DNA from: Bacteroidaceae bacterium
GTDB taxonomy: Bacteria; Bacteroidota; Bacteroidia; Bacteroidales; Bacteroidaceae
Assembly (NCBI GenBank): GCA_017935785.1
Contig: JAGBGU010000018.1
Location: 1-45,964 of the forward strand
Direction: 5' to 3'
Length of the DNA: 45,964 nucleotides
Shown here: one piece after another, positions 1 to 8,779 of the stretch
Layout: every line of letters begins with the position of its first letter
How positions within the stretch are numbered: the first letter of the stretch is position 1
The notes under the pieces: generated by a model
The model's input: only the letters and a program-made list of their open reading frames with translations
Databases searched by the model: none
Told to the model about the DNA's origin: nothing
Position numbers and translations under genes: made by a program

Positions 1-82
1 CTTTACAATTTTGTTTCGCGTTAAAAACACGGTTTGTAGGGCTTTACAATTTTGTTTCGCGTTAAAAACGCTGTTTGTAGCG
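1..82. repeat. Two tandem copies of a 41-bp repeat at the window edge
   Basis: Positions 1-41 and 42-82 are near-identical units; the first 28 bases of each (starting CTTTACAATTTTG) match exactly and the rest differs at a few positions. The array may continue to the left of the window. Further right (about 83-160) there are looser repeats of the type CG(T/C)ATGTTTCA. The spacing is constant and there is no unique spacer, so this is not a CRISPR array. Confidence 0.7.
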
Positions 83-224
83 CGAAACACGTATGTTTCA
101 GTTTTTGGGAGCGGTCTGAAAATTTGAATCACGCATGTTTCACGCTTGCGTAGCTGTTTTTGGTGCGGAACCCGGCCGCATCAGTCAATGTCTGTCCTCT
201 GATGGCTTGCTGCTTATCTCCCCA

Positions 225-255
225 TAAAAAACGGGAGGAAAAAATATCCTCCCGT
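225..255 (-). terminator. Rho-independent terminator of a small minus-strand unit
   Basis: A perfect 9-bp stem (ACGGGAGGA 231-239 with TCCTCCCGT 247-255) is followed on the minus strand by six T residues. No long minus-strand ORF ends here, so it probably terminates the small transcript starting near 398. Confidence 0.75.
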
Positions 256-287
256 CGGTGTGGCATCCCCCAGAGTTTAATTTTTAA

Positions 288-356
288 TTACATCTCTTTT
301 GTTTGTTTGGTCTGGTCTTGCATGCCACGGACGTGCTGTTGCACGGCATAATGCAT
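288..356 (-). CDS. Possible 22-aa peptide ORF, or part of a small RNA
   Basis: On the minus strand a TAACTTTG -7 box (about 408-415) is followed by a short ORF of 22 codons, ATG at 354-356 and TAA at 288-290, and then by a strong terminator at 225-255. The predicted transcript is only about 170 nt. The peptide is hydrophilic (it ends QTKQTKEM) with no membrane segment. An out-of-frame ATG-CAG-TGA triplet run overlaps the start. I do not recognise the peptide. The promoter-terminator pairing is seen in the sequence, but whether the product is a peptide or a non-coding RNA cannot be decided here. Confidence 0.35.
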   Translation of the reverse strand: MHYAVQQHVRGMQDQTKQTKEM

Positions 357-404
357 CACTGCATTTTTATTCCTGATTATTGTTATGCTTTTTAAATTTC
401 CGAT

Positions 405-416
405 GCAAAGTTACGC
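405..416 (-). promoter_or_regulatory. -7 box (TAACTTTG) of the small minus-strand unit
   Basis: The reverse complement of the bases around 408-415 reads TAACTTTG, the Bacteroides sigma-ABfr -7 consensus TAnnTTTG. It lies 50-60 bp upstream of the small ORF and about 150 bp upstream of its terminator. No clear -33 TTTG was assigned. Confidence 0.5.
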
Positions 417-482
417 TTAATTTGTGTAATGGAGTGAAAGTATATGATGCCTGAAGTGCCACACTTCTGTGGCGGTCTGTTC

Positions 483-713
483 CTATAAGATTTTTTTGTA
501 ATGCTCAAAGAAGTCGTAGTTAAGCGTTTGCGATATTCTTAACAACAACTCGGTGTCTATTGTGGAACGCTTGAACAACTTGTACACATTTGAACGGTCA
601 CAGCATAATTTTCGTGCAAACCAACTCACTGTTCGTTCCTGTCTTTCAAGTTCTTTCTTTATCAGGCTGCCAATATGTGGCCTGTTTTGCGATTGTTGAT
701 GTAGCTCGTCCAT
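483..713 (-). CDS. Small XRE-like helix-turn-helix protein (76 aa)
   Basis: This 76-residue protein has the layout of the small HTH proteins common in Bacteroides. It has a short polar N-terminus, then IGSLIKKELERQ and a helix-turn-helix in WFARKLCCDRSNVYKLFKR (about residues 31-49), and ends with LLLRISQTLNYDFFEHYKK. It should bind DNA as a small regulator; its target is unknown. It is a stand-alone gene about 1 kb from the end of SusCD operon 1, and nothing in the sequence ties it to that operon. The ATG at 711-713 is the only good start in frame. Confidence 0.75.
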   Translation of the reverse strand: MDELHQQSQNRPHIGSLIKKELERQERTVSWFARKLCCDRSNVYKLFKRSTIDTELLLRISQTLNYDFFEHYKKIL

Positions 714-817
714 TACGAAAACTGACTATGTACTTGCAGCATCCCCGACAAGTCTCGGTTGTTTTTGATTTCTGTTTTGCACAAAAAAAAGCGCGGGTGC
801 TGTATCGGTTACTCGTC

Positions 818-1087
818 TCACTGCTCAAGGCGTCTCGCATTGCCCCTATTGTCTGACGAGCAACACGCAGAGCCCACGCCGTTATGTATATAGTAGCCTT
901 CCATGTTGATGAACCAAACATAGAAGGTGCGTATAGACACACCATGCGGACATCTACCCGTTGCCTTGTCTTTGACAATAGATCCGAGTTTGCGAGACTT
1001 CGAGCAGTCAAAGAACAAAGCGTTGATAAACGCCTTTTCTGTATATGCGCCCCTACCCATCCGCTCTGCATTTTCCGATGCTGGCAT
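818..1087 (-). CDS. Hypothetical protein, 89 aa, weak call
   Basis: A minus-strand ORF of 89 codons begins 20 bp downstream of a TAATTTTG promoter box (1107-1114). The protein is rich in Gly, Arg and Cys, has no signal peptide or membrane segment, and is unlike any family I know. A second minus-strand frame (646-1071) overlaps it, so it could be a decayed or frameshifted gene. The correctly placed promoter is the main support; coding status is uncertain. Confidence 0.3.
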   Translation of the reverse strand: MPASENAERMGRGAYTEKAFINALFFDCSKSRKLGSIVKDKATGRCPHGVSIRTFYVWFINMEGYYIHNGVGSACCSSDNRGNARRLEQ

Positions 1088-1106
1088 TTGTGTACGAAGG
1101 CGAGTG

Positions 1107-1114
1107 CAAAATTA
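1107..1114 (-). promoter_or_regulatory. -7 box (TAATTTTG) upstream of the 89-aa ORF
   Basis: The reverse complement of 1107-1114 reads TAATTTTG, matching TAnnTTTG. The ATG at 1087 would lie about 13 nt after the expected transcription start. No convincing -33 box was found. Confidence 0.4.
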
Positions 1115-1251
1115 CATATTTATCTTCAAATAGATGTGTTTTAGATGATAAAATTGATTTGTCGGTCTAAAATATTGCAAAAAGTTTCTAAAAACACGTC
1201 CTTCTATATAACAAAAAGAAGAGGGGCCAAAGCAGATGGTTATGCTGATGG

Positions 1252-1547
1252 ACGTCTGAAAGACGTGAACATGAATAGCCGGGGGCTTTTAAGCCCTCGG
1301 TCCCTCACGTCCGCCCAATAAGGCGTCTGCAAAGACGCGAATCGGCAACGTGAATTTATTAAGCGATATTCGTGAAACGTTAAAGACTGTTGCCGGTTCC
1401 CGTCTTTCAGACGGTATTTCGGAGTGCTATTTGAATCCACGGGTTCAAGAACCCGCGGCTATTCGCCCTTACGGGCATCGCGTCTTCCAGACGCTTTTGA
1501 GTAGTGAGCCAATACCATCCGTCATCCTGAAACAAGTTCAGGATGAC
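1252..1547. repeat. Cluster of eight short hairpins (REP-like)
   Basis: About 300 bp contain a run of short inverted repeats: 1252-1266, 1279-1300, 1323-1338, 1400-1414, 1440-1455, 1465-1476, 1480-1494 and 1521-1547. Four of them share the same stem, CGTCT with AGACG, around 3-4 nt loops. The last is an 11-bp GTCATCCTGAA/TTCAGGATGAC hairpin that belongs to a family dispersed over this window. There is no plausible gene between 1114 and 1685, so this is the content of that gap. The function is unknown; the layout resembles REP/BIME-type intergenic repeats. Confidence 0.7.
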
Positions 1548-1684
1548 CATCAACTCTGTACTGTCGTCTTTTGTTATCATAGAAGAACAAAAGCGAAAAA
1601 AGAGAAAATATGTTCTTATGTTCTTATGTCAAAAGAATCTATCCACATCACCAACAGCCCCTAAAAAGGACCCATAAACAAAAA

Positions 1685-1715
1685 GAGAGTGTGCCCAGTA
1701 AACGGACACACCCTC
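1685..1715 (-). terminator. Terminator of SusCD operon 1
   Basis: A hairpin with a 12-bp stem (GAGGGTGTGTCC against GGGCACACTCTC, with GT pairs) lies 38 bp after the stop codon of the operon 1 lipoprotein and is followed on the minus strand by a T-rich run. An almost identical hairpin ends operon 2 at 18563-18593. Confidence 0.85.
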
Positions 1716-1755
1716 AATCATTATGGTTACTTCAGATTAAATCTGCATTTTATTA
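1685..1755. repeat. 3' arm of the inverted duplication, copy 1
   Basis: These 71 bp, from the stop codon of the operon 1 lipoprotein through its terminator, are the inverted copy of 18523-18593 with two mismatches. The identity begins exactly at the stop codon; the coding sequence before it is diverged. Confidence 0.85.
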
Positions 1756-3627
1756 CTTGAGATTAACCAATCCGAAGAAAGGTTTAATTCTCTTGGCTTT
1801 CTTGTCAATGGGAGTTCTGTCAATGCGCTGGATTGAACGGGCAAACTTGCTTGCTGCAATCTTAGCGGGAGCATTTTCTTCCTGGTCTGCTACTGCTTCG
1901 GGGAGAACCACCTTGAAGCCTTCACAACCGTAATATGCCTTAGAACCGTAGTAAACAACACCCTGGAACTCCATATAGCTGTCAGTTCCTTCTTCACCAT
2001 TAGCAAATGTGGGGAGTTTGATTACGCCGTCGATTACCTTACCCAGATAACCGGCACCCTTCAACTGTTCCAGAGTAGCCTGGCCAGCATTGTACATGTA
2101 AGCACCATAGCTAGCGAAACCAAGTGCGGTGTCGCCACCTTCAAGGTTTACACCCAGCATCTGAGGCATAACCAGTACGCCTTCAGCATCGGTGGCGTCA
2201 ATTTCAAAGTAGTCGGCGGGAGTTTCTGCGTTGTAACCAGCGTGAGGCCATGCCTCGCCGTAGGGCTTAACTACGCGGTACAGACCGGGAGTCTCATTGT
2301 TCTCCAGAATCTCAACCTCATAAGTTTCTGATGAGAGCTTGTACATGCTGGGGATGATACCGTCAGTGTACAGGCCCATACCTAATGAGTTCCAGGGATT
2401 GGCACCGCCACCGTAGTATTCGAACTTGTATGCGGCAACGTCCATTGCAGCACCTCCAGCAACAGAAGCCACAACAACCTGCAGTTCGCCGGTCATGCCT
2501 TCTTCAATGGCGATATTGTTATAACCAACCACCAGGTCAGTTCCGGTAACTTCGCCGGCAGCCAAAGCGTCAGCAACGGCAGTTGCGTCATCAGCAGCGG
2601 TAACAACCATGGCCACAGCCTTCTCTGCATCCACGCCCAGACCGTTCAGAGCAATCTGTGCAAAGGCCTTCTGCTCCTTGTCGGTGAAGATTCCCAGGTA
2701 CTGTGCATCAACAGAGTAATCGGGAATATAGAAACCGGCAACCTGGCAGGTCTCGGGACCATAACCGAAAGAACCTTCAGCAACCCAGTAAGAAACATTC
2801 AGAACAAACAGACCGGTTTCGGGATTGTAGGTACAGGGATAGCTTGCATAGAAGTCGTCACCCTGCCAGTAAGACACGTCAGATACGGTTACTGCACCAT
2901 AGTTGGCATTGTCTGCACAATACTGAGAAGCTACCTGACAGTTGTGGGTAACAGTGTTGTAATCAATGATCAGAGGCACACCTGAACCCCAGTTGTCAAT
3001 CTTGAACTGAGCAATTGTGGGATCAAGCAGATACTGACGGAAAGAGATGTTCAGCCCGGCATCAACACCAGCCCAATACAAAGAATAGGTGTAGTCACAA
3101 GTGGCCTTCTTTGCATCACCCAAGGGCCATGCTGCAGCATCGTAACCAGCAGCTGTCCACTCTGCCTTTGAAGAAATCCAGGGTGTCCAGGGAGCGGGCA
3201 CACCGGCCACGAACTCATACTTGCTGATAGAATAGGGAGACACGTTCTGTTCATCAACTACAGTGATGGCAAATGTGTCCATGGCTTCATACTCCAACTT
3301 GCTGCCTTCATAGTTTACAGCAAACTTTGTAGTCTTTTCGCCGGCAGGGAAAAATACCTTATGGGGGAAAGAGTAGTTCTCCATGTTGGTACCTGTAACG
3401 GCAATGGCAATGCCAGCCTCCTCGTCGGCCACTTCGCGTGCCAGTTCAATTTCGAAAGAAGAATCCTTCTGCTCCAGGTTAATCACAGAGGGGTTTGTTT
3501 CTGGGAAGTAAACCTGCATGCCTGACACCTGGCTTGCCGGTGTATATTCCGGTTCATCTGTACAAGACGCAAAACCGGCAGCTAAAACCAAGCCCAGCGC
3601 TAAGTTAAAAATATTTTTGATTTTCAT
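1753..3627 (-). CDS. Surface lipoprotein, third gene of SusCD operon 1 (SusE/F position)
   Basis: This 624-aa lipoprotein (lipobox cysteine 22, followed by the acidic TDEPE, favouring surface export) sits where SusE/SusF-type glycan-binding lipoproteins sit. After an N-terminal beta-rich domain (about 25-140) there is a segment around 145-300 rich in Trp, Tyr and Asn that has no counterpart in the operon 2 paralogue. A middle domain (about 300-405) and a C-terminal domain beginning YYGGGANPWNSLGMG (about 406-585) do match the paralogue. It probably helps capture the ligand for SusCD; the substrate cannot be read from the sequence. It starts 35 bp after susD. I do not recognise a named family. 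Confidence 0.8.
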   Translation of the reverse strand: MKIKNIFNLALGLVLAAGFASCTDEPEYTPASQVSGMQVYFPETNPSVINLEQKDSSFEIELAREVADEEAGIAIAVTGTNMENYSFPHKVFFPAGEKTTKFAVNYEGSKLEYEAMDTFAITVVDEQNVSPYSISKYEFVAGVPAPWTPWISSKAEWTAAGYDAAAWPLGDAKKATCDYTYSLYWAGVDAGLNISFRQYLLDPTIAQFKIDNWGSGVPLIIDYNTVTHNCQVASQYCADNANYGAVTVSDVSYWQGDDFYASYPCTYNPETGLFVLNVSYWVAEGSFGYGPETCQVAGFYIPDYSVDAQYLGIFTDKEQKAFAQIALNGLGVDAEKAVAMVVTAADDATAVADALAAGEVTGTDLVVGYNNIAIEEGMTGELQVVVASVAGGAAMDVAAYKFEYYGGGANPWNSLGMGLYTDGIIPSMYKLSSETYEVEILENNETPGLYRVVKPYGEAWPHAGYNAETPADYFEIDATDAEGVLVMPQMLGVNLEGGDTALGFASYGAYMYNAGQATLEQLKGAGYLGKVIDGVIKLPTFANGEEGTDSYMEFQGVVYYGSKAYYGCEGFKVVLPEAVADQEENAPAKIAASKFARSIQRIDRTPIDKKAKRIKPFFGLVNLK

Positions 3628-3662
3628 TTTAAACTTCTATTGAATGTTAGTAAATGAATGAA

Positions 3663-5285
3663 TTATGAATACTGACCTACGGGAGAGGGACCTACAACAG
3701 CCTTTGTGGGGTCGGGATTGTTGGTCTCCTTCAGGATAGGATTAGATTCGTACTCGAAACGAGGAATAACCAGGTTGAAGTTGGGCTTGATTCCCTCGCA
3801 GTTGATCTTAAATGCGTCACCAGGTGCGTTGGTGCCCTCATAGTTCTGCATGAAGCCCGGAGCAATACGCTTGGCCATGGGGAAGGCTACGCCCTCGCCC
3901 CAGAATTCGATACGCATCTGCATCAGGTTCTCGATCTGGAAGCTGCGCAGGTCTGTGGCCTTGCAGTTATAGTTGGGGTCACGATACTGGGTCATGAATG
4001 AGTTCAACAGCTTTACACCCTCGGCAAAACCCTTGGTCTGGGCTACGGCTTCTGCTTCGATGAAGTAGAATTCCTCCACGCGCATCAAAGGAATGTCAGC
4101 CAATGCACCGATGCTGTAGGTCTGGTAGTCACCGTCCTTGCAACGGAACTTGATTGAAACGTACTCGGGCATGCCGTCCAGCCATTCCTGTCCACGGCAA
4201 GACTTGTAGTTGTAAACGCTACGGTCGGGATCCAGGAAGGTGTACTTACGGAAGTCAGTATAGCTGATATGGTCGTACAGCGCACGGTCGATTGAGGGCA
4301 TGGTCAGAGAAGAATAGCCCCAGTCTGCCTCGGCAGACATCCAACCGGTCCAGTTACACAGGTTGCCCATGTTTTCAGCGCTGTAGCCCATCTTCCACAT
4401 CCAAGACTGAACTTCTGTGTTGAAACCAGTGTTCACATCCAGCCATTGTGCTTCGGTGGTAGGTATCTGTGCATGGGTATCGATGGCCATGCGGGCATAC
4501 TTGGCCGCATTTTCAAAATCCTCGTCCCACATGTAAACGCGGGCCTTCAGACCATATACACAAGCCAGAGAGGGATAGAGCTTGTCATTCTGTACGTTGT
4601 TAGCCAGACACTCTTCTGCAATGTCCAAGTCGGACAGGATGAAGGCAACCATCTCGTCATGAGGAACGCGGGGGGTGTTCATACCCTGTTCTACAGTGGT
4701 TGTGGGCAATACGAAAGGAACGGTCAGACCCAGCACTTTTGAACAGTCTGTATACTTGTTGGCCTTGGGCTCAAACAGGTACATCAGTGTAAAGTAGTCC
4801 AGCGCACGGTAGGCGTATGCCTTTCCGGCAACTTCCTTAACGCTTTCAGAAGCAGTTTCCATATCTACCGCACCGATAACGTCGTTACATCCCTTTACCA
4901 GCTTGTACATTGAGAACCAGGGCAGGTAAGAGAAATAGCTGTTGTCGTTATAAGAACGAGAGAAGTTGTTGTAGTTTGAATACCAGTCATAACCGGTATT
5001 GGCGCCCTTGCCTACATACATGTCGCCCAGCATTTCTGCCTGTGCGATAATCAGGCCGGCATAAGACATATCGGTCTCGTGCACCTGATCGCCATAGACA
5101 AAGTATCCTTGTGACATCTGTGTGGGAATACCTCTCAAAGAAGATTCCAAAGCCGCAGCAGAAGCACCCACCTGCTCTTGGGTGGCTGTGCCTCCCTCGG
5201 GGAATGTCTCATCCACACATCCCGTGGTTGCCAAAGAAGCAACGGCTGCCATGAGCATATATTTGAATGAACTTATTTTCTTCAT
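3663..5285 (-). CDS. SusD/RagB-family ligand-binding lipoprotein, operon 1
   Basis: This 540-aa outer-membrane lipoprotein (lipobox cysteine 23, then VDE) is the lid partner of the SusC transporter. Typical SusD features are the YAYRALDYFTLMYLFEP helix, the TPR-like CVYGLKARVYMW segment, and the C-terminal RIEFWGEGVAFPMAKR stretch. It begins 47 bp after susC and is followed by the lipoprotein gene, all in one direction. The sequence is clearly paralogous to the operon 2 SusD but well diverged, so the two probably bind different ligands. No glycoside hydrolase, HTCS or sigma/anti-sigma pair lies in the operon, so the substrate is unknown. Confidence 0.93.
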   Translation of the reverse strand: MKKISSFKYMLMAAVASLATTGCVDETFPEGGTATQEQVGASAAALESSLRGIPTQMSQGYFVYGDQVHETDMSYAGLIIAQAEMLGDMYVGKGANTGYDWYSNYNNFSRSYNDNSYFSYLPWFSMYKLVKGCNDVIGAVDMETASESVKEVAGKAYAYRALDYFTLMYLFEPKANKYTDCSKVLGLTVPFVLPTTTVEQGMNTPRVPHDEMVAFILSDLDIAEECLANNVQNDKLYPSLACVYGLKARVYMWDEDFENAAKYARMAIDTHAQIPTTEAQWLDVNTGFNTEVQSWMWKMGYSAENMGNLCNWTGWMSAEADWGYSSLTMPSIDRALYDHISYTDFRKYTFLDPDRSVYNYKSCRGQEWLDGMPEYVSIKFRCKDGDYQTYSIGALADIPLMRVEEFYFIEAEAVAQTKGFAEGVKLLNSFMTQYRDPNYNCKATDLRSFQIENLMQMRIEFWGEGVAFPMAKRIAPGFMQNYEGTNAPGDAFKINCEGIKPNFNLVIPRFEYESNPILKETNNPDPTKAVVGPSPVGQYS

Positions 5286-5332
5286 GTTTTTATTTCTTAA
5301 TAAATTTATGTAATACTCGTAATCTCCATTGA

Positions 5333-8300
5333 TTAGAAGGTCAACTTCACACCGGCAGAAATGGTACGCATGGGTGAGTAGTTGGTGGCATCTGTGTTTC
5401 CGCTGTAAGTCTGACGGGGGTCGAAACCACGGCGCTTAGACCAGTAGAACACGTTCTGTGCCTGCAGATAGAGGCGAAGGCCGTTGATGTGTGCCTTGCT
5501 CAACATGGTTCTGGGCAGAGAGTAACCGAAGTTGATGTTCTCAATGTTCAGATAAGAAGCCTTGGTCAGGAAGCGGGTAGAAGTTCCGGCTGTATAAGTG
5601 TCGTCAAACTGGAAGCGGGGCAGGTTGCTCTCCTTGTTCTGAGCACTCCAAGAGTTCAACAGGTCTGCGTGGAAGGCAGAACCGGTGTTGTTTGAAGTGG
5701 GAGAAGACATCATGCTCTGGTATGTGCCGTCATATCCGTAACCGCCAATCTGATAAGAACACTGGATTGAGAAGTCGAATCCGTAGAACTTCAGTGAAGT
5801 GCCGAAACCGCCGAAGAAGGGAGGTACGGTAGACTTCTTGGTTACATAATAGTCAGCAGTTGAGTAGTCATTTGTCTTTTCACGCTCGGTCCAGGTCTTG
5901 AAGGTGGGGTTGCCCTGTTCATCCTTCACAGGCTGACCTTGTGCGTCTACGATAGGTTCGCTCTTCTCTACGTTCTTCCACCACAGAGATTCACCGGTTT
6001 CCTTGTCTACACCAGCGTATTCACGCATATAGAAGGTGTACATTGAAGCGTCTTCGCAAATGAAGAAGGGGTTATCAGTGTAACCATGGTATTCCTTGCC
6101 GCTTGCATCAGTATAAGAGTTGGTCTTCACATCATCGTGCAGCTTGGTTACACGGTTGCGCAGGTAAGAGAAGTTTACATTGGCATCCCACTCAAAGTTC
6201 TTCTTCTTGAAGATGTTGGCATTCAGTTCCACTTCCACACCGGCATTGTACAGGTCACCTACGTTCTTGTAGAAAGCACTGTAACCGAGAGAGTTGGGAA
6301 CATTGAAGCGCATCAGCATGTCAGAAGTCTTGCGATAGAAATATTCCACGCTACCGCTCAGACGCTTGAACACCTCGAATTCGATACCGGTATTGAAGTT
6401 GGTGTTGGTTTCCCAAGTGATGTCACGGTTACCCTTAGAGCCGAAGCTGGTAGATACGTTACCGTCTGAATTGTTAATGCTGTACAGGTCAGTATAGCGA
6501 TAGCTACCGATGGCGTCGTTACCCTGAGAACCTACAGAAGCTTTCAGCTTCAGTTCGTTCAGCCAAGTTGTCTCGGGGAACCAGCTTTCCTTACCGATAC
6601 GCCATGCGGCACCGGCACTCCAGAAGTTACCCCAACGGTTTTCGGGAGCGAAGTGGCTTGAAGCGTCACGGCGGTAAGAGGCAGAGGCGAAGATACGCTC
6701 GTCATAGTCGTACATACCGCGAACAAAGTAACCCTCGTTGTTGTATTCGGTCTTTGAAGAAGAAGCAGACTGTCCGTCCTGAACGGCGCCGTCCAGTTCC
6801 TTGTTGTCTTGAGAGAACATCTTGCTCTTTGAGGCAGACAGAGAATAGGTTCTGTCATTGGTGTACTCGTGACCAACCAGGAAGTTGAAGTTGTTGTGGT
6901 CCTTCACGGTGAAGGTGTAGTTCAGCAACTGCTGCAAGTTCCAAGAGAACAAGCGGCTGTGACCCTTGATTACAGTACCACCGGTGGTGTCGAACTGTCC
7001 GTAGTAGGGGTTGTAAACGTAAGTGGTACGATATTCGTCAGTGTTCAGCGTTCCGTTAACAGTCAGGGTCAGACCCTTATAGATGTAGAAGTCAGCAAAA
7101 GCGTTGCCAGAGAACTGGTTACCCTCGTTGTTGCGGGTGTTCAGACGGCTGTCCTGTACGGGGTTTGCGTCAGATATGAAGGGACGGTACATGCCACCGT
7201 TCTTTCCGTCTCCGTAGTCGAGCATCTGGATGCCGTTGGAGTCGTACTTGTAGCTGCCGTCCGCATTGCGGATGTAGAAAGGATAGATGGGAGCCATACC
7301 CATGGTCATAGCCCAAATGTTACCACTGCTGGTTGAGCTACCGTTGTTGCCCAGAGAGTTAGCATCGTAACGGGCAAAGCTGGTGTTCATACCCACCTTA
7401 ACCCAGGGCTTCAACATATAGTCAGCCTTCAAACGGCCGGTGAAACGCTTGTAGTCAGAAGCCTCGGTCAGACCTTCGTTAGAGAGGTAACCCATTGAAG
7501 CGAAGAAGTTAGACTTCTCGCCAGCTGCAGTTGCGTTTACGTTGTATTCCTGACGGAAACCGCGACGGGTGGCGGCATCGTCCCAGTTGTCGGGAGTGAT
7601 GAAGAATTCCTCACCCTTGTAGTTTACCAAACGACCCAGGGTGGCGTTGGGATTCAGCTTGCCGTTGGTGCCGATGAGCATCTGGTTCTCGGGAGTGGTC
7701 CAGATGTTGTAGCCCAAACCAGCGTTGCTCTGGTCGCCACAGATGTTCTGGTTGGCCTTGATCCAAGCCTCAGTGGCAGACATACCCTTGCTCATGTAGT
7801 TGTTAACCATTGCACCATAGTGCATTTCATAATACTGAGCGGGGTTGTTGATGGTGTTGTAATACTGCAATGCACGGGTGTTGCTACCCCACTTGGCATC
7901 GAAGGTGATGGTGGCATCGCCCTGCTTAGCCTTCTTGGTGGTAATCATAATCACACCATTGGCACCACGCGCACCATAGAGGGCGTTTGAAGCCGCGTCC
8001 TTCAGTACGGTTACGCTCTCAATGTCATTGGGGTTGATGTTACCTATGTCAAAGCCGTCATAAGGAGCGCCGTCCACAACGTACAAGGGATCCTTGCCTG
8101 CATTGATAGAACTGAAACCACGCACACGCACGGTTGACTGTGAACCGGGTGCGCCGTTTGCAGAACTCAGTTGCAAACCGGAAACAGTACCGGCCAATGC
8201 GTTGATAACGTTGCTGGACTGAGACTTCTCGATAGACTCACTAGTCACAACCTTGGCAGAACCGGTATAAGCGCTCTTCTTAGCTGTACCGAAAGCTACC

Positions 8301-8620
8301 ACCATCACTTCGCTCATGTCCTGTGCATTGGCGGTCAGGGTGATGGCCATGTGGGGCTTGATGTAAGCCTTTACGGAGTTGAATCCCATGTAGCTAACCG
8401 TTAATTGCTTGGCGCTACGGGGAAGGTTTTTAAGAGTGAACTTACCGTCAAGGTCGGTCAGCGCGCCAATGGTGGTGCCTTCAACCTTAACTTGAGCTCC
8501 AATCAATGGTTCGCCAGTCTCGCTATCGATGACAGTACCTACCACCTGCGATGTCTGGGCGAATACCATGTTCACGCTCATTAGAGCGCAAACCAGTAAA
8601 AATAGAATTTTTTTACCCAT
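5333..8620 (-). CDS. SusC/RagA-family TonB-dependent transporter, operon 1
   Basis: This 1095-aa outer-membrane transporter has a signal peptide (1-22), a carboxypeptidase-regulatory-like beta-sandwich domain (about 26-88), a TonB-box-like EVMVVAFG (104-111), a plug domain with VRVRGFSSINAGKDPLYVVDG, and a 22-strand-type barrel ending in KLTF. It would import a SusD-bound nutrient using TonB energy. The first ~97 codons and the leader are almost identical to those of the operon 2 SusC; after that the two diverge. No TAnnTTTG box is visible on the minus strand between the palindrome at 8734-8754 and the early recombinase gene, so this copy appears to be promoterless in the present orientation. 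Confidence 0.95.
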   Translation of the reverse strand: MGKKILFLLVCALMSVNMVFAQTSQVVGTVIDSETGEPLIGAQVKVEGTTIGALTDLDGKFTLKNLPRSAKQLTVSYMGFNSVKAYIKPHMAITLTANAQDMSEVMVVAFGTAKKSAYTGSAKVVTSESIEKSQSSNVINALAGTVSGLQLSSANGAPGSQSTVRVRGFSSINAGKDPLYVVDGAPYDGFDIGNINPNDIESVTVLKDAASNALYGARGANGVIMITTKKAKQGDATITFDAKWGSNTRALQYYNTINNPAQYYEMHYGAMVNNYMSKGMSATEAWIKANQNICGDQSNAGLGYNIWTTPENQMLIGTNGKLNPNATLGRLVNYKGEEFFITPDNWDDAATRRGFRQEYNVNATAAGEKSNFFASMGYLSNEGLTEASDYKRFTGRLKADYMLKPWVKVGMNTSFARYDANSLGNNGSSTSSGNIWAMTMGMAPIYPFYIRNADGSYKYDSNGIQMLDYGDGKNGGMYRPFISDANPVQDSRLNTRNNEGNQFSGNAFADFYIYKGLTLTVNGTLNTDEYRTTYVYNPYYGQFDTTGGTVIKGHSRLFSWNLQQLLNYTFTVKDHNNFNFLVGHEYTNDRTYSLSASKSKMFSQDNKELDGAVQDGQSASSSKTEYNNEGYFVRGMYDYDERIFASASYRRDASSHFAPENRWGNFWSAGAAWRIGKESWFPETTWLNELKLKASVGSQGNDAIGSYRYTDLYSINNSDGNVSTSFGSKGNRDITWETNTNFNTGIEFEVFKRLSGSVEYFYRKTSDMLMRFNVPNSLGYSAFYKNVGDLYNAGVEVELNANIFKKKNFEWDANVNFSYLRNRVTKLHDDVKTNSYTDASGKEYHGYTDNPFFICEDASMYTFYMREYAGVDKETGESLWWKNVEKSEPIVDAQGQPVKDEQGNPTFKTWTEREKTNDYSTADYYVTKKSTVPPFFGGFGTSLKFYGFDFSIQCSYQIGGYGYDGTYQSMMSSPTSNNTGSAFHADLLNSWSAQNKESNLPRFQFDDTYTAGTSTRFLTKASYLNIENINFGYSLPRTMLSKAHINGLRLYLQAQNVFYWSKRRGFDPRQTYSGNTDATNYSPMRTISAGVKLTF

Positions 8621-8625
8621 GTTGA

Positions 8626-8656
8626 TTTGTTGATTGATTAGTTAATAATATATTTG
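8626..8656 (+). promoter_or_regulatory. Promoter of the recombinase, inside the inverted repeat
   Basis: TTTG at 8626-8629, a 19-bp spacer and TATATTTG at 8649-8656 match the Bacteroides -33/-7 consensus and spacing. Transcription would start near 8663, run antisense through the susC1 leader and reach the recombinase ATG at 8780. The same promoter is present in the right arm facing inward, so the recombinase would have it in either orientation. Confidence 0.6.
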
Positions 8657-8733
8657 TAATTGTTTTTGTTCTTTTCCTTCTTTTTCAACATCGTGCCACA
8701 TCATATATATAAATAATGTTAATGCAAAATAAT

Positions 8734-8754
8734 GTCCGTTTTTGTGGGACGGAC
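8734..8754. other. Candidate crossover site, left (imperfect palindrome)
   Basis: The 21-bp sequence has half-sites GTCCGT and ACGGAC around a 9-bp centre and is repeated in inverted orientation at 11582-11602. It is the innermost part of the long inverted repeat and lies 25 bp before the recombinase start codon. Size and symmetry fit a serine-invertase site, but the assignment is inferred. Confidence 0.55.
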
Positions 8755-8779
8755 GGATAACAGTAAACTTCGGAAGATT

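Larger units (their letters stand above)
8325..8754. repeat. Left arm of the susC inverted repeat
   Basis: About 430 bp, covering the susC leader and first ~97 codons, are inverted copies of 11582-12013. Differences seen are a few substitutions in the coding part (for example codons 14 and 27) and a 2-bp indel in the TATATA tract of the leader. The identity stops sharply at 8754, the inner edge of a palindrome; beyond it the two sides share nothing. Confidence 0.9.

Noticed and set aside
646..1071. 141-codon minus-strand ORF overlapping the HTH and 89-aa genes
   Set aside because: It overlaps the HTH gene in another frame, has no promoter position of its own and no recognisable motif.
8732..8779. 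Upstream start of the recombinase at 8732
   Set aside because: The extra 16 residues fall in the palindrome and precede the canonical MNYGYIRVS start of the family.
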